Assembly (NCBI GenBank): GCA_002403785.1
Contig: DHIM01000358.1
Location: forward strand, 1-9,585
Length of the DNA: 9,585 nucleotides
Origin: Clostridium sp. UBA4746
GTDB taxonomy: Bacteria > Bacillota > Clostridia > Clostridiales > Clostridiaceae
Direction of reading: 5' to 3'
A program made the translations under genes and the position numbers. Below the pieces are notes generated by a model, which made no database searches, had not been told where the DNA came from, and saw nothing but the letters and a program-made list of their open reading frames with translations. Below are positions 1 to 6,992 of this stretch, in pieces; the first letter of the stretch is position 1, and every line of letters begins with the position of its first letter.

Positions 1-60
1 GCTATAATAAATATATTCTAATAAAAGAAGTTTTATAAAAACAATGATATTTATTAAAAG

Positions 61-112
61 TTTGTTAACAAATTTGTCACCAAATTGTAACATGAATGTT
101 TTAAAATATAAT
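61..112 (+). promoter_or_regulatory. Candidate vegetative promoter of the htrA-like gene, with an upstream palindrome
   Basis: TTGTAA at 85-90 and TATAAT at 107-112 are separated by 16 bases, a good match to a housekeeping sigma promoter; transcription would begin near 119 and give a leader of about 110 nt. A perfect 12-bp palindrome, TTTGTTAACAAA (61-72), lies about 20 bases upstream of the -10/-35 pair's left end and overlaps a second small palindrome, CAAATTTG (69-76). These could be regulator sites, but no known operator is recognised. The rest of 1-228 is very AT-rich and shows no gene. Confidence 0.55.
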
Positions 113-228
113 CAAAGATGATTCATATTTTGAAATAAAAATGAGGATATAAAATTATATTCTATTATAACAAAAATAAAGTTAATCACCTATATCTGAT
201 TATAAAGATAAACAAGGGGGGGAATAAT

Positions 229-1518
229 ATGAACGAAAATAATAATGAGACAAATGAAAACATAATTGAAAACAGTAATAATGCGGGTAACGAAAATAGT
301 AAGACAAATGTGCCCAATGATGAGTATAAAGAAAAACAAAGTCAAACTGTGGCTACTGAATTAGAAAATAATGATTACAGTAATATAGATGATAAAAAGG
401 TGAAAAGGGCCAAAGGTGGTATGAGAAAGAGAATAGTATCATACATAATTGTTGGTCTAATTTGTTCTACACTAGGGGGTGTAGGTTCAGCTATTGTCAC
501 AATAAATATAATAAAAAATACAAGCACTGCAGTTATTTCTAAAGCAGCTAGTACAAAAGTTTCTAGCAATACAAATGCGCAGCTTATTACTACTAAAAGT
601 ACACAAGAATTAAGCGTACCTGAAATTGTGAAAAAAGTAAGTTCTTCGGTAGTTGCAATTTCCACTAAAAGTTCTAGTGGAAGTAGCGATATTAGTGGTC
701 AAGCTTCTGAGCAAGAAGGTGTGGGCACTGGGATAATATTTAATAAAAATGGATATATTTTAACAAACTATCATGTTATAAGTGGTGCTCAAAATGTTAA
801 AGTTACACTTAGCAATGGAAAGGAAGTTTCTGCAAAAGTAATTAATTATGATGTTGCAGCTGATGTAGCAGTAATTAAATTGGCTGACAATACTAAAGTT
901 CCAGGTGTGGCTGAATTCGGAGATTCAGATATGCTTCAAGTAGGAGAATCAGTAGTAGCAATAGGAAATCCGCTTGGAAAAGAATTCTTGGGATCTGTCA
1001 CTACAGGTGTTGTGAGTGCACTTAATAGGCAAATAAGTATTGAAAGTAAGAATCTGAAATTCATTCAAACAGATGCAGCAATTAATCCGGGAAATAGTGG
1101 TGGCCCACTTGTAAATTCTAAGGGTCAAGTTATAGGAATAAATACTGCTAAAGTAGGTCAGGAAGGTGTAGAAGGATTGGGATTTTCAATACCGATTAAT
1201 ACAGTAAACCCTAAAATGGACGCTTTAATTAAACCAGTTCTTAGTATAGGAATTTCTTGTAGAGACATTACTCAAGATATTTCTAAGGCGTATAATATTC
1301 CAATTGGAGTATATATATCACAAATCCAAAAGTCTAGTGCTGCAGAAAAATCTGGTTTAAAAGCTGCAGATATAATTACAAAGTTTGATGGTACAAAAAT
1401 TAAAACTGTGGAGGAAATAAATAAGATCAAAGCTACGCATAAAGCAGGTGATGTAGTTAAAATAGAATTGGTTAGAAGTGGGAAAAAAATAAAAATAAAT
1501 CTAATACTTTCTGTATAA
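229..1518 (+). CDS. HtrA/DegP-like membrane-anchored serine protease with a PDZ domain
   Basis: A 429-residue protease of the HtrA (S1C trypsin-like) family, which degrades misfolded or damaged proteins at the cell surface. Residues 1-60 form an Asn/Glu-rich, low-complexity cytoplasmic tail, followed by basic residues and one membrane segment at about 69-94, so the protease should face outside. The protease domain covers about 130-325. The catalytic triad is visible as His182 (TNYHVI), Asp212 (ADVAVIKL) and Ser290 (NPGNSGGP), and the typical GLGFSIPI strand follows at 317-324. One PDZ domain lies at about 337-427, the usual single-PDZ architecture of Gram-positive HtrA proteins. The start is supported by a very G-rich ribosome site (AAGGGGGGG, 214-222) six bases before the ATG. 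The gene has its own promoter and a hairpin after the stop, so it is probably monocistronic. Family assignment is firm; which paralogue (HtrA, HtrB or YyxA type) cannot be told here. Confidence 0.96.
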   Translation: MNENNNETNENIIENSNNAGNENSKTNVPNDEYKEKQSQTVATELENNDYSNIDDKKVKRAKGGMRKRIVSYIIVGLICSTLGGVGSAIVTINIIKNTSTAVISKAASTKVSSNTNAQLITTKSTQELSVPEIVKKVSSSVVAISTKSSSGSSDISGQASEQEGVGTGIIFNKNGYILTNYHVISGAQNVKVTLSNGKEVSAKVINYDVAADVAVIKLADNTKVPGVAEFGDSDMLQVGESVVAIGNPLGKEFLGSVTTGVVSALNRQISIESKNLKFIQTDAAINPGNSGGPLVNSKGQVIGINTAKVGQEGVEGLGFSIPINTVNPKMDALIKPVLSIGISCRDITQDISKAYNIPIGVYISQIQKSSAAEKSGLKAADIITKFDGTKIKTVEEINKIKATHKAGDVVKIELVRSGKKIKINLILSV

Positions 1519-1535
1519 ATCACGTTATTTATTGT

Positions 1536-1583
1536 AATCAAAAATAAATTGGAAATTATATGATTCCCAATTTATTTTTGATT
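1536..1583 (+). terminator. Hairpin terminator after the htrA-like gene
   Basis: A perfect 17-bp inverted repeat (1536-1552 with 1567-1583, loop of 14) begins 18 bases after the stop codon. The stem is almost all A/T with one GG/CC step at its inner end, and its 3' arm contains TTTATTTTTG. There is no long T-run after the stem, so termination may be incomplete and some readthrough into the small gene at 1650 is possible. Confidence 0.6.
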
Positions 1584-1649
1584 ATTTATAAATTAAAATA
1601 CATAAAAAAATATCTTTTGTGGGAAAATATACTGAAGGAGTGATGAAAT

Positions 1650-1841
1650 ATGGAAATGAATACTAGAGACACAATTATGAAAAAATTATTAGATGCGCAA
1701 GAAAATACTAGAGATTATCAATCATTTGCAAGAGAGGTATCAGGGGAAGAAGTAAGTAATACATTCAGGGAATTTGCAGAACAATCTGCAATGCAAGCTC
1801 AGAAATTACAACAATTGCTAAATTCGCAAGACGGAAAGTAG
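1650..1841 (+). CDS. Small helical protein of unknown function (63 residues), possibly a half-size ferritin-like fold
   Basis: This is a real small gene judging by its ribosome site (GAAGGAG, 1634-1640) nine bases before the ATG and by the terminator after it. The protein has no membrane segment. It looks like two amphipathic helices, about 4-29 and 33-58, with a turn at Ser31-Gly32. The pattern of the second helix, FREFAEQSAMQAQKLQQLL at 39-57, resembles the rubrerythrin/ferritin-like helix that normally reads A-E-D-E-x-x-H-A-x-x-L. Here the expected metal ligands Glu and His are replaced by Ser46 and Gln49, so iron binding of that kind is unlikely. I do not recognise a named family and assign no function. 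A second ATG two codons in (1656) is a possible but less well-spaced start. No strong promoter is seen in 1584-1630, so expression may rely partly on readthrough from the htrA-like gene or on an alternative sigma factor. Confidence 0.8.
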   Translation: MEMNTRDTIMKKLLDAQENTRDYQSFAREVSGEEVSNTFREFAEQSAMQAQKLQQLLNSQDGK

Positions 1842-1906
1842 TAATATTAGCTAGGTTAATTAAATTATGACCTATATTAGGTTGTAGATTGTAAACTTTA
1901 ATAAGC

Positions 1907-1944
1907 TTAAAGCCACTTGTCAATTTAATGGCAAGTGGCTTTAA
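1907..1944. terminator. Bidirectional terminator between the small gene and fbp
   Basis: A 13-bp perfect stem (1907-1919 with 1932-1944) is extendable by two further pairs (one G-T) to a loop of eight bases at 1922-1929. It contains the GC-rich core GCCACTTG/CAAGTGGC, with A-rich flank on one side and T-rich flank on the other, so it can act on both strands. It sits between the two convergent stop codons (1841 and 1977), as expected for a shared terminator. Confidence 0.82.
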
Positions 1945-1976
1945 ATTTTACATATTATTAAATGTTTTATATTATG

Positions 1977-3968
1977 TTATCGTTGTTCTTTAATAAGACC
2001 TTTTCTATAGGCTATAAGAAGCAACTCTAAATCTTTAATTTGATCCTTGATTTCTAGACCTACATCAGTATCTATTACACGTATACGATTTGTTGATTTT
2101 TCTAGAACTATAGTGGAAGAAATAATATCCTTACCTTCATCAATAGCCTTTTGTGTAGATTCAAAAGGTGCATGGGATGCCAAAAGTAATCCATAGGAAT
2201 TATAAATAAGGGTATATCCTGCGATGCCTGTTTCAGGTTGGTAGGCCTTAGAAAAACCACCATCAATAACTAAAAGTTTGCCTTTAGCTTTTATAGGACT
2301 CTCACCTTGTTTAGTTTTTACGGGAACATGACCATTTATAATGTGTGAATCATTGGTGTCTAATCCGAATTCAGTTAATATCTTATTGCAAATTGTTTCA
2401 TCATCTCTATATTTATAGTAAGGATTCTTAATTTCTTTATGAGAGCTTTTGTCATTTATAAAATATCGCTCAAAGGTAGCCATTTTATCCTTTCCAAATA
2501 AAGGAGAATTAGCACCACACCACAAATACCATATGTAATCCAAAGCATAAAGCTTAGATTTTGAATCGCATTTTCCAAAATACGCTTCTCTTGCTAAGCG
2601 CTCAGATCTATCGATATAGGTTTTACCACTGTAAGTTATATTATCTATCTTCATCTTTTTAAAACTACCATCTTCGCTTAGTGAAATACAACCATGGTAA
2701 AGCAAATTCGAGTTATATTTTGAGTACATGCTACCTTTAGCATATAAAAAGCGTATATGTTCTTGAAGTTTTTCACTATTTGAGAAAGAAGATTTAAGTT
2801 TGTCGATAAGTTCTCTTTCATCTTCAGTTAATTTATAAGGGTCCTTAGGGTCTATAGTTGGAAAATTAGTGTCGTTTAGTGTATATTCTTTTCCATCAAT
2901 GGATATGGTACCCTTTACATAGTCGATATCATTGAGAAGTAACCTAGATTGCATTTCATAATGAGGGCGCCTTTTTATTATTTCACCTTCAAGTTTAAAT
3001 TGAATTATAGATATAGCTTTATGCATTCGTGACATTAAAGTAAGGTCTTTTTCTCTATAATTATTATCAAGAAAAACTTTAGGTTTAAAAGACTTACATG
3101 GATCATCATTATATAAATCTAGAGCAAAGGTTGCAAGAGGCAATAAGTTAATACCATAACCTTCTTCAATAGTATCTAAATTTGCGTATCTCGTTGAAAT
3201 GCGAAGAACATTAGCAATGCAACTCTCAGAGCCAGCTGCTGCTCCCATCCATAGTATATCATGGTTACCCCATTGAATATCAATAGAATGGTAATGCGTA
3301 AGAGTATCTAATATTATATGTGCTCCAGGTCCTCTATCATAAATATCGCCTATTATATGAAGCCTGTCTATAGTAAGTCTTTGAATTAGATTTGAAATAG
3401 CAATTATAAATTCTTTAGCTCTTCCAATCTTAATTATGGTTTCAATAATCCCATTGTAATATTCTTGTTTATTAAAGGTGCTTTGTTGTTCGTGAAGTAA
3501 TTCTTCAATAATATACGAAAAATCTGGAGGCAGTGCTTTCCTGACTTTAGATCTAGTATATTTAGATGAAATGATTCTACAAAATTCAATAAGCTTATAA
3601 AGAGTAATTTTGTACCAATCTTCTATATCCACTTCTTCGCTAAGGGATATTTCTAATCTTTGTTCAGGATAATATATAAGGGTTGCTAGTTCTTTCTTTT
3701 CACAATCCCTGAGTGAATTACCGAAAATGTCGTTTATTTTCCTTTTTATTACGCCAGAGGCATTCCTAAGTACATGAGCAAAGGATTCATATTCACCATG
3801 AATATCTGAAATAAAATGTTCAGTTCCTTTAGGTAAATTCAAAATAGCCTGTAGATTTATGATTTCCGTGCAAGCATCTGGAATTGTAGGATACTTGCTA
3901 GCCAGTAATTTAAGATATCTCAAATCTTCTTCTAAAGTATCAAGAGATGGTTCACTAGAAAATATCAT
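1977..3968 (-). CDS. fbp: Fructose-1,6-bisphosphatase, class III (Bacillus/Clostridium type)
   Basis: A 663-residue cytoplasmic enzyme that hydrolyses fructose 1,6-bisphosphate to fructose 6-phosphate and phosphate (EC 3.1.3.11), the committed step of gluconeogenesis. Class III enzymes are unrelated to the animal/E. coli class I form and carry a calcineurin-like metallophosphatase core. The metal-site motifs are intact and in order: SDIHGEY (54-60), GDIYDRGPGAH (207-217), WGNHD (233-237), LYHGC (423-427) and NGHVPVKTKQGESP (545-558), with VIDGGFSKAYQ at 567-577. Length matches the family (about 640-670). The ATG at 3968 is preceded on the minus strand by AAAGGAG about nine bases away, which fixes the start. 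The gene is alone on its strand, divergent from the tandem MarR gene and convergent with the small gene. Members of the family are manganese-dependent and can be allosterically controlled; that is family knowledge, not visible here. Confidence 0.98.
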   Translation of the reverse strand: MIFSSEPSLDTLEEDLRYLKLLASKYPTIPDACTEIINLQAILNLPKGTEHFISDIHGEYESFAHVLRNASGVIKRKINDIFGNSLRDCEKKELATLIYYPEQRLEISLSEEVDIEDWYKITLYKLIEFCRIISSKYTRSKVRKALPPDFSYIIEELLHEQQSTFNKQEYYNGIIETIIKIGRAKEFIIAISNLIQRLTIDRLHIIGDIYDRGPGAHIILDTLTHYHSIDIQWGNHDILWMGAAAGSESCIANVLRISTRYANLDTIEEGYGINLLPLATFALDLYNDDPCKSFKPKVFLDNNYREKDLTLMSRMHKAISIIQFKLEGEIIKRRPHYEMQSRLLLNDIDYVKGTISIDGKEYTLNDTNFPTIDPKDPYKLTEDERELIDKLKSSFSNSEKLQEHIRFLYAKGSMYSKYNSNLLYHGCISLSEDGSFKKMKIDNITYSGKTYIDRSERLAREAYFGKCDSKSKLYALDYIWYLWCGANSPLFGKDKMATFERYFINDKSSHKEIKNPYYKYRDDETICNKILTEFGLDTNDSHIINGHVPVKTKQGESPIKAKGKLLVIDGGFSKAYQPETGIAGYTLIYNSYGLLLASHAPFESTQKAIDEGKDIISSTIVLEKSTNRIRVIDTDVGLEIKDQIKDLELLLIAYRKGLIKEQR

Positions 3969-4004
3969 TTTTGACGCTCCTTTATAATTACACTAATTTT
4001 ATTT

Positions 4005-4033
4005 GTGTAGCAAATTTAATGTGAAGGCTACAC
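4005..4033 (-). other. Possible leader hairpin of fbp
   Basis: A 7-bp perfect inverted repeat, GTGTAGC at 4005-4011 and GCTACAC at 4027-4033, surrounds a 15-base loop. It lies 36 to 65 bases upstream of the fbp start on the minus strand, in the probable 5' leader. It could be an mRNA hairpin or a protein-binding dyad. No T-run follows it, so it is not an obvious attenuator. The fbp promoter itself is not clear: TATAAT-like sequences occur on the minus strand around 4040-4056 but without a good -35 partner. Confidence 0.3.
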
Positions 4034-4125
4034 TTAACAGTATAATACATTATAGGTTATTGTAATACTAAAACCTAATGTTTTTTTGTTTTAACTATAG
4101 AATAGGTGAAGGCAAAATCCTTTTG

Positions 4126-4154
4126 TTGATTTGATATAAAATTTTTGATACAAT
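4126..4154 (+). promoter_or_regulatory. Promoter of the tandem MarR regulator gene
   Basis: TTGATT (4126-4131) and TACAAT (4149-4154) are spaced by 17 bases, and a TG at 4146-4147 gives an extended -10 (TGaTACAAT). Transcription should start near 4161, leaving a leader of about 65 nt that contains the palindrome at 4197-4210. The remainder of the 3969-4225 divergent region is AT-rich, with no sign of a gene. Confidence 0.65.
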
Positions 4155-4196
4155 GTTTTATGATATAAAAGCACATGGGAATAATAATTAATATAA

Positions 4197-4210
4197 ATGC
4201 TAATTAGCAT
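4197..4210. promoter_or_regulatory. Perfect 14-bp palindrome just ahead of the regulator's ribosome site; candidate operator
   Basis: ATGCTAATTAGCAT is exactly self-complementary and ends two bases before the AAGGAG ribosome site (4213-4218) of the gene at 4226. MarR-family proteins usually bind palindromes of about this size close to their own promoter, so autoregulation is plausible. That is inferred from position and symmetry only; no copy of this motif was noticed elsewhere in the window. Confidence 0.45.
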
Positions 4211-4225
4211 ATAAGGAGATATTTT

Positions 4226-5242
4226 ATGGAACGAAACGAGTATTTGTTTAATATACATTCGTTATATAATCAAGCAAGATATGCTTTTTTAAAAATTGAG
4301 TCTAATTACGCTAGGACGGTGGAGGTTTCAGGTATAACGTTGCCACAGCTTAGAATTCTTTGGATTATTAAAGTCTTTCCAGGGATTTCGCTTAGTAACG
4401 TTGCAAGAATAGGATGCTGGAGTTCTCCAACTGTTAGTAATATGATTAAAATTTTAATGAACAAAAAATTGATATTTAAAGAAGAAACTATTAATAAAAA
4501 GTTATATAAATTTCAGTTAACTGAAAAGGGTAATTGGTTTATTAATATAAATAAACAAAACAAGAAGAAAAAAATTTATCTGTTTGATTTGATAGGATTA
4601 TTTTCTCATAAAGAATTAGATTTTATAATAAATATATTTACGCAGATTATAATAAAAGAGAATAAAGAGTTTATTTTTGAGTATATTGCAAGACTTAATG
4701 AAATGAATTTGAAAATTGAGTTGGTGGGTTATGATACAAATACAGTCAGTATTATAAAAAAGACTATTACTATATATAATCTTTTGAGAACATTTATATT
4801 AACTATTAAAAGCAATCATAGCGGGCCGCTTAAAGAATTTAATATAACTTATGCTCAACTTAGAGCTTTATGGATAATTGCTGCATTTCCAGGCATTACG
4901 TCCAGTGAATTAAGTGAAATTAGCTTTTGGTCACCCTCTACGGTTCATGTAATAGTAAAAAATCTAAATAGTAAGTATTTTATTCATAAAGAAAAAGCTT
5001 TAATAAAAAATGCTCATTACTTAGATATATCAGAATCAGGTGAAATATTGATAATAAAAGATTATATAAAAAATCAAAAGAATTTATTAATATTTGAGGA
5101 ATTGAAAGGTATAAGTTTTAAGGATATTTTAAAACTTAATCTCCTTTTAGTTAGAATGAATAATAGATTGGGAAATTATAAAACTGAAGAATATGTGAGT
5201 AAATCCTTTGCTGTCATTGAAAGTAAGGCACTTATAAATTAA
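4226..5242 (+). CDS. Transcriptional regulator with two tandem MarR-like winged-helix domains
   Basis: A 338-residue predicted cytoplasmic DNA-binding protein built from an internal duplication with a period of about 170 residues. Repeat one runs about 12-155 and repeat two about 182-315. Matching landmarks are ITLPQLRILWII (37-48) with ITYAQLRALWII (207-218), FPGIS (51-55) with FPGIT (221-225), and the recognition-helix region W65-S-S-P-T-V with W235-S-P-S-T-V. The wing ends in LTEKG (98-102) in the first copy and in the degraded ISESG (268-272) in the second. MarR proteins are normally about 140-200 residues and act as dimers; here one chain could supply both halves. The LWI-x(3)-F-x-G-x-S pattern recalls the ScoC/Hpr subgroup of Bacillus, a tentative comparison. 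The start is set by AAGGAG seven bases before the ATG. Ligand and targets are unknown. Its own palindrome suggests autoregulation, and the downstream lemA operon and divergent fbp are candidate targets by proximity. No terminator is seen after it. Confidence 0.88.
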   Translation: MERNEYLFNIHSLYNQARYAFLKIESNYARTVEVSGITLPQLRILWIIKVFPGISLSNVARIGCWSSPTVSNMIKILMNKKLIFKEETINKKLYKFQLTEKGNWFININKQNKKKKIYLFDLIGLFSHKELDFIINIFTQIIIKENKEFIFEYIARLNEMNLKIELVGYDTNTVSIIKKTITIYNLLRTFILTIKSNHSGPLKEFNITYAQLRALWIIAAFPGITSSELSEISFWSPSTVHVIVKNLNSKYFIHKEKALIKNAHYLDISESGEILIIKDYIKNQKNLLIFEELKGISFKDILKLNLLLVRMNNRLGNYKTEEYVSKSFAVIESKALIN

Positions 5243-5358
5243 ATGTCTAACAAGATATCGCCAAGTGTATAATGAATTGAAAAATATCTTTTCAAAATAA
5301 TACATAATTTTAAAGAATAATTAGCAAATTAGTATAGTACACTTAATAAGTTCATAAA

Positions 5359-5435
5359 TTGTAAAATGAGGATAAGTTTAAATTAATAATTATTTACATT
5401 AAATAGTTAATAATTATTACATATTCTATGTAATA
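5359..5435 (+). promoter_or_regulatory. Regulatory region ahead of lemA: weak promoter, direct repeats and a strong dyad
   Basis: Two copies of the 12-mer TTAATAATTATT (5383-5394 and 5407-5418) lie 24 bases apart, each followed by (T)ACAT and each containing the palindrome AATAATTATT. They run into a perfect dyad, TATTACATA (5415-5423), TTC, TATGTAATA (5427-5435), which ends one base before the ribosome site. Candidate promoters are weak: TTGTAA (5359-5364) with TTAATA (5383-5388, 18-base spacer), or a TATAGT at 5333-5338. The choice between them is uncertain. The whole 5243-5451 gap shows no gene and no convincing terminator. Confidence 0.4.
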
Positions 5436-5451
5436 GAAAGGTGGTATAAAA

Positions 5452-6021
5452 ATGAGTAAAACGTTAAGAACGATTGCAATAGTTGTGGCAATATTTCTGG
5501 TAATAACAATGCCTATCATCGGTGGCTACAACAAGATGGTAAGTTTAAATCAAAAAGTAAAGGTTGCAGAAGGAAACATAGATACACAATTGCAAAGAAG
5601 GTCTGATTTAATTCCCAATTTAGTTCAAACAGTTAAGGGTTATGCTTCTCAGGAAAAAGACATATTTATAAAAATAGCAGATGCTAGGGCTAAACTTGCA
5701 GGGGCGAAGACGATACCAGACAAAGCACAAGCAGACAGCCAACTTGGAGGTGCAGTTTCTAGGCTTTTAGTAATTGTAGAAAACTATCCTGACTTAAAAT
5801 CTAGTCAGAATTTTAGGGATTTATCAGTAGCACTAGAAGGTACAGAAAACAGAGTAGGTATATCGAGGCTGGATTATAATACAAGTGTTGATAATTATAA
5901 TACTACAATTAAAAAGTTCCCGAATTCAATAATTGCAGGAATCTTTGGATTTACTGACAAGCCATATTATAAAGCTAGTGAATCGGCTAAAGTAGTACCA
6001 AAAGTTGATTTTACTAAGTAG
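5452..6021 (+). CDS. lemA: LemA family membrane protein
   Basis: A 189-residue LemA protein. A single membrane segment at about 7-25 is followed by a helical domain with the family's hallmark QRRSDLIPNLVQTVKGYA (48-65), the ENYPDLKSSQNF block (110-121), E132-N133 with the R139-x-x-YN and YN repeats (141-150), and the closing FPNSIIAGIFGF (156-167) and Y172-Y173 region. Length and domain order are complete for the family. LemA proteins are widespread and have no settled biochemical role; they are often found next to TPM-domain or membrane protease genes. The ribosome site GAAAGGTGG (5437-5445) lies six bases before the ATG. The next gene starts 10 bases after this stop, so the two form an operon. 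Confidence 0.95.
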   Translation: MSKTLRTIAIVVAIFLVITMPIIGGYNKMVSLNQKVKVAEGNIDTQLQRRSDLIPNLVQTVKGYASQEKDIFIKIADARAKLAGAKTIPDKAQADSQLGGAVSRLLVIVENYPDLKSSQNFRDLSVALEGTENRVGISRLDYNTSVDNYNTTIKKFPNSIIAGIFGFTDKPYYKASESAKVVPKVDFTK

Positions 6022-6031
6022 GAGATAGAAT

Positions 6032-6904
6032 ATGAAGACTTATTTAATTAAATTAATTAGGAATATTCATAATTATCCAAAAAGCACATCTAGAAAGAGA
6101 AAAATGACGATAAGAGTTATTTTAGTATTAATGATAAGCATATTTATACTAAGCCCAATAACAACCATGAATTTGGCAAATGCAGAGCCTAAATTTCCAA
6201 AAGCTACAGAATTAAAATATGTTAATGACTACGCTAAGGTAATAGACAATAACTCTGCGCAGTACATTTTATCAGTAGGAAAGGAGTTAGAGGCTAAAAC
6301 AGGAGCGCAGGCTACTGTTGTTGTTGTAGATTCGCTACAGGGAGAACCTATAGAATCCTATGCTAATGGTATTTTTAGAAAATGGGGTATTGGACAAAAG
6401 GATAAAAATAATGGTTTATTAATTTTATTGTCAATGAAAGAGAAACAATGGAGAGTAGAAGTAGGTACAGGTTTAGAAGGTGCTGTTACAGATATATATT
6501 CTTCAAGAGTTATGAATGAGCTCGCAGTTCCAAAATTCAAACAAAAACAGTATGGAGAGGGATTAAGGGCGGCATATTCAACTCTTGCTGATAGTATTGC
6601 TAAAGAATATAATGTTAAATTAGAAAAGAACGTTAATGTGACTCAACTTGCTCAAAATGAAAAAAGTTCTAACATACCAAGCAAAGGAAGCGGAATTTTA
6701 GTAATAGGGTTTATTGGGTTAGTTTTTCTTGACTTTATTCTTAATAGGGGAAGAATAACTAAATTCATGTTGACATTATTATTTTGGAGTTCAATTGGTA
6801 GACGTGGCGGAGGAAATGGTGGAGGTTTCGGAGGCTCTGGAGGTGGATCTGGAGGCTTTGGTGGTGGTTCATCAAGTGGCGGAGGTTCTTCTGGAGGTTT
6901 CTAA
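6032..6904 (+). CDS. TPM-domain (YgcG-like) secreted/membrane protein with glycine-rich tail
   Basis: A 290-residue protein starting with a basic, fairly long N-region (1-25), then a hydrophobic signal segment (about 26-46) with a plausible signal peptidase site after LANA (48-51). The TPM domain fills about 62-195, with landmarks Y63-V-N-D-Y-A, the VVVVDSL strand (96-102), WGIGQKDKNNGLLILLS (118-134), VEVGTGLEG (142-150) and FKQKQYGEGL (169-178). A second hydrophobic stretch at about 220-237, and perhaps another at 243-253, precedes a Gly/Ser tail (258-290). TPM proteins have been linked to photosystem repair phosphatase activity in plants, but bacterial members are mostly uncharacterised. 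The ribosome site GGAGA (6021-6025) overlaps the lemA stop codon and supports the first ATG over the internal Met25. LemA and TPM proteins occur together in many bacteria, so a joint membrane role is likely but unproven. Confidence 0.93.
   Translation: MKTYLIKLIRNIHNYPKSTSRKRKMTIRVILVLMISIFILSPITTMNLANAEPKFPKATELKYVNDYAKVIDNNSAQYILSVGKELEAKTGAQATVVVVDSLQGEPIESYANGIFRKWGIGQKDKNNGLLILLSMKEKQWRVEVGTGLEGAVTDIYSSRVMNELAVPKFKQKQYGEGLRAAYSTLADSIAKEYNVKLEKNVNVTQLAQNEKSSNIPSKGSGILVIGFIGLVFLDFILNRGRITKFMLTLLFWSSIGRRGGGNGGGFGGSGGGSGGFGGGSSSGGGSSGGF
6806..6901 (+). repeat. Low-complexity coding repeat: Gly/Ser tail
   Basis: GGN-rich sequence encoding a run of Gly, Ser and Phe with GGGFGG- and GGSGG-like units up to the final Phe. 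The GC content is clearly above the surroundings because of glycine codons. Tails of this kind are common at the C-terminus of TPM-domain proteins, so this is a family trait rather than a sign of transfer. Confidence 0.85.
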
Positions 6905-6934
6905 CATAATATTTTAGCAAAATTCAAACTATTA

Positions 6935-6979
6935 ATCTTAAAACTTATTATATTTTATAAGTTTTAAGATCATTTTTTT
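6935..6979 (+). terminator. Intrinsic terminator of the lemA operon
   Basis: A perfect 14-bp stem (6935-6948 with 6957-6970), loop of eight, is followed by a run of seven T (6973-6979) and further T-rich sequence. It begins about 30 bases after the TPM gene stop. Read on the minus strand, the same hairpin follows the stop of the DUF4230 gene (6993), but the T-run there is weak, so it may end that transcript less efficiently. Confidence 0.82.
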
Positions 6980-6992
6980 GATTTTTTATGAG

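Noticed and set aside
375..665. Minus-strand open frame of 96 codons opposite the htrA-like gene
   Set aside because: It lies fully inside a well-supported gene, has no ribosome site and its hydrophobic composition is that of antisense sequence.
1272..1541. Minus-strand open frame of 89 codons opposite the PDZ domain
   Set aside because: It is antisense to a conserved domain, and nothing recognisable appears in the product.
4145..4169. TTGATA (4145-4150) with TATAAA (4164-4169) as the regulator's promoter
   Set aside because: The 13-base spacer is too short; TTGATT/TACAAT with a 17-base spacer and extended -10 fits much better.
5277..5295. Short hairpin TTGAAAA/TTTTCAA after the tandem MarR gene as a terminator
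   Set aside because: The stem has a single C-G pair, the loop is short and no T-run follows; the similar TTGAAA could equally be read as a -35 box. It is too weak to call.
6358..6540. Minus-strand open frame of 60 codons opposite the TPM domain
   Set aside because: It is antisense to a conserved domain with no start signal.
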